Source: CAZMGG01 sp964565715
GTDB lineage: Bacteria > Planctomycetota > UBA1135 > UBA2386
Direction of reading: 5' to 3'
NCBI GenBank assembly: GCA_964565715.1
Contig: CAZMGG010000202.1
Span: 1 to 7,213 of the forward strand
Length of the DNA stretch: 7,213 bases
Part shown: positions 6,374 to 7,213 of the stretch, one piece after another
Layout of the letters: the number at the start of each line of letters is the position of its first letter
How positions within the stretch are numbered: the first letter of the stretch is position 1
Notes under the pieces: model-generated
Database searches by the model: none
What the model was told of the DNA's origin: nothing
The model's input: the letters and a program-made list of their open reading frames with translations, nothing else
Program-made: the position numbers and the translations under genes

Positions 6374-6476
6374 GAGCGGGCGCCGGCGCCGGCGCATCGG
6401 TGGGCTGGCGCTGGTCGGCCGGCGGGTTCCGCGGCCTGCGGTCCGCGGTCGGCGGGTGCCGCGCGGCCGGCGGCTC

Positions 6477-6590
6477 CTACTTCTTCTTCTCCGGCTTCTT
6501 CTTGGCGAGCTGTTCCTTGACCTTCTGCTTCATGCGAGCCTGGGCCTTGCGGTGCTTCTTCTTGACGGCGCGGGTCTTGGCGTTGGACAT
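6477..6590 (-). CDS. Small lysine-rich basic protein, 37 aa
   Basis: This short frame encodes a 37-residue protein in which about half the residues are Lys or Arg, beginning MSNAKTRAVKKKHRKAQA and ending in PEKKK. Such composition fits a nucleic-acid- or ribosome-associated protein; small, extremely basic proteins of this kind occur in planctomycetes, but I cannot name the family. The ATG at 6588-6590 is the first Met that leaves only the basic part; the frame continues upstream but there it is antisense to the Nudix gene and unlike the rest. No Shine-Dalgarno site precedes it. It lies 165 bases upstream of the DGQHR gene on the same strand and may or may not share a transcript with it. A lysine-rich reading could be a chance product of the CTTCTT-rich plus strand, but the codon mix and the planctomycete-like N-terminus argue for a gene. 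Confidence 0.6.
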   Translation of the reverse strand: MSNAKTRAVKKKHRKAQARMKQKVKEQLAKKKPEKKK

Positions 6591-6690
6591 GCGGGGTTCG
6601 TGGTTCTCGTGGGGTTTGGGTTGGGCCGCCCAGTGTGCGGGGGTGGCGGGGAAGGTGCCAGCGCGGATTGCCCGGTTGGGCGGGTGGAAT

Positions 6691-6719
6691 CGCAAGTGTT
6701 GAATCCACGGACACTTACG
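6691..6719. repeat. Imperfect palindrome CGCAAGTGT-N11-ACACTTACG between divergent genes
   Basis: Two 9-base arms, complementary at eight positions including a perfect AAGTGT/ACACTT, flank an 11-base spacer. The element sits between the lysine-rich gene (start 6590, minus) and the Nudix gene (start 6733, plus), in an AT-richer patch. It overlaps the proposed Nudix promoter, so it could be an operator for either gene. Part of it recurs inside yggS (see findings). Confidence 0.5.
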
Positions 6720-6726
6720 GTAGCGT
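6699..6726 (+). promoter_or_regulatory. Weak candidate promoter of the Nudix gene, leaderless if real
   Basis: TTGAAT (6699-6704) and TAGCGT (6721-6726) are spaced by 16 bases; they match the -35 and -10 consensus at four and three positions. Transcription would then begin at about the ATG at 6733, giving a leaderless message. That agrees with the lack of a Shine-Dalgarno sequence before the ATG. Confidence 0.28.
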
Positions 6727-6732
6727 AGCGGG

Positions 6733-7152
6733 ATGCGAGCGAGCCCAGACCCGATCCGCGCCGCCGGCGGCGTGCTGCTGCGGCGGTTGCCGTCGGGGTT
6801 GGCGGTGTGCGTGCTGCAGAGGCTGCGGCACGGCCATGGGCGCGGCGACCTGGTGCTGCCCAAGGGCAAGCAGGAGCCGGGCGAGAGCGACGAGCAGACG
6901 GCGCTGCGCGAGGTCGAGGAGGAGAGCGGGTGCCGCGGGCGCATCACCGGGCCCGGGTTCGTGGTCGAGTATCTGGTCGGCGGCCAGCCCAAGCGGGTGG
7001 TGTACTTTCCGATGGAGTTCGTCGGCGACGGCGGCACCCCCGATCCCGCCGAGGTGCGCGAGGTGTTGTGGCTGCCGCCGGCCGATGCGCTGCGGCTGCT
7101 CGACTACGAAGGCGAGCGCGCCGCGCTGCGCGCCGCGGTGGCGGCGGCCTGA
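6733..7152 (+). CDS. Nudix hydrolase
   Basis: A 139-residue cytoplasmic Nudix hydrolase, an enzyme that cleaves a nucleoside diphosphate linked to another moiety, using Mg2+ held by the Nudix box. The box is at residues 45-67: Gly45, Glu51 after five residues, then REVEEESGC (59-67), fitting G-x5-E-x7-REUxEExGU, with cysteine instead of the usual aliphatic residue in the last place. The preceding DLVLPKGKQEPGE resembles the LPKGK segment of diadenosine-polyphosphate hydrolase-like members, and VVYFPMEF forms a later strand, but the substrate cannot be set from sequence: nucleotide-sugar, dinucleoside polyphosphate or oxidised nucleotide are all possible. The ATG at 6733 gives a standard length and no extra residues before the first strand (IRAAGGVLL). 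No ribosome site is seen. It diverges from the lysine-rich gene. Confidence 0.93.
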   Translation: MRASPDPIRAAGGVLLRRLPSGLAVCVLQRLRHGHGRGDLVLPKGKQEPGESDEQTALREVEEESGCRGRITGPGFVVEYLVGGQPKRVVYFPMEFVGDGGTPDPAEVREVLWLPPADALRLLDYEGERAALRAAVAAA

Positions 7153-7170
7153 CCCGCCCGCGGCAACCGC

Positions 7171-7210
7171 GCGCCCACGCCCGCGCGCCCACGCCAGAGG
7201 CGCCCACGCC
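7171..7210 (+). repeat. Three copies of GCGCCCACGCC at the right edge
   Basis: The 11-mer GCGCCCACGCC occurs exactly at 7171-7181, 7185-7195 and 7200-7210, a period of 14 to 15 bases with variable 3-4-base spacers. It begins 18 bases after the Nudix stop and may continue outside the window. Its function is unknown; it could be a small slippage array or the start of a longer repeat. Confidence 0.65.
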
Positions 7211-7213
7211 CGA

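Noticed and set aside
5196..6374. Plus-strand 392-codon open frame opposite the DGQHR gene
   Set aside because: Antisense to a well-recognised gene; its Val/Ala/Leu-rich composition is what the reverse of GC-biased codons gives.
6385..6476. GC-rich inverted and direct repeats (GGCGCCGGCGCC, two CCGCGG) downstream of the lysine-rich gene
   Set aside because: Simple GC composition explains them; no terminator T run or RNA family pattern could be recognised.
5170..6714. Long minus-strand extension of the lipoprotein reading frame
   Set aside because: These 515 codons overlap the DGQHR gene in another frame, are rich in Arg, Pro and Ala as expected from shifted GC-rich codons, and show no family motif. 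The signal peptide fixes the start at 5169.
7159..7171. Terminator hairpin CGCGG-CAA-CCGCG after the Nudix gene
   Set aside because: Only five base pairs and no following T run; such hairpins are common by chance in this DNA.

Overview
This window is very GC-rich (about 70% or more by eye) and tightly packed. It holds eight protein genes and short intergenic gaps; no gene-free stretch exceeds 170 bases. I see no rRNA, tRNA, CRISPR array, insertion sequence or phage gene. The best guess for the host is a planctomycete-like bacterium. The main evidence is the secreted protein at 2595-3719, whose C-terminal module (SGCPG opening, PGC and YNQAL motifs, SNAG near the end) resembles a module I associate with secreted proteins of large-genome Planctomycetota. 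Weak or absent Shine-Dalgarno sites and GTG/TTG starts fit this. The assignment rests on family memory, not on a search.

Left part, plus strand (31-1887): an unrecognised 127-residue protein runs by a 4-base GTGA overlap into a YggS/PLPBP pyridoxal-phosphate carrier protein, followed 10 bases later by endonuclease III with all catalytic and iron-sulfur residues. These three look like one operon. Tail-to-tail with it, with overlapping stop codons, is a minus-strand Panacea (SocA-like antitoxin) protein that has no visible toxin partner.

Middle (2463-3719): a 132-base divergent intergenic region with an inverted repeat separates the Panacea gene from a plus-strand exported protein with an N-terminal glutamine-amidotransferase/ThuA-like fold and the C-terminal surface module.

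Right part: on the minus strand, reading leftwards from 6590, come a 37-residue lysine-rich protein, a DGQHR-domain (DndB-related) protein and a transglutaminase-like lipoprotein. The last two overlap by 4 bases (TTGA) and are probably translationally coupled. No dnd phosphorothioation genes are present. A Nudix hydrolase is transcribed divergently from 6733. The gap between it and the lysine-rich gene carries a 29-base imperfect palindrome, part of which recurs in a low-GC patch inside yggS. The right edge has three copies of an 11-base repeat that may continue beyond the window.

No complete known defence or mobile system is present. The parts most worth following are the DGQHR-transglutaminase pair, the orphan Panacea protein and the shared low-GC motif.
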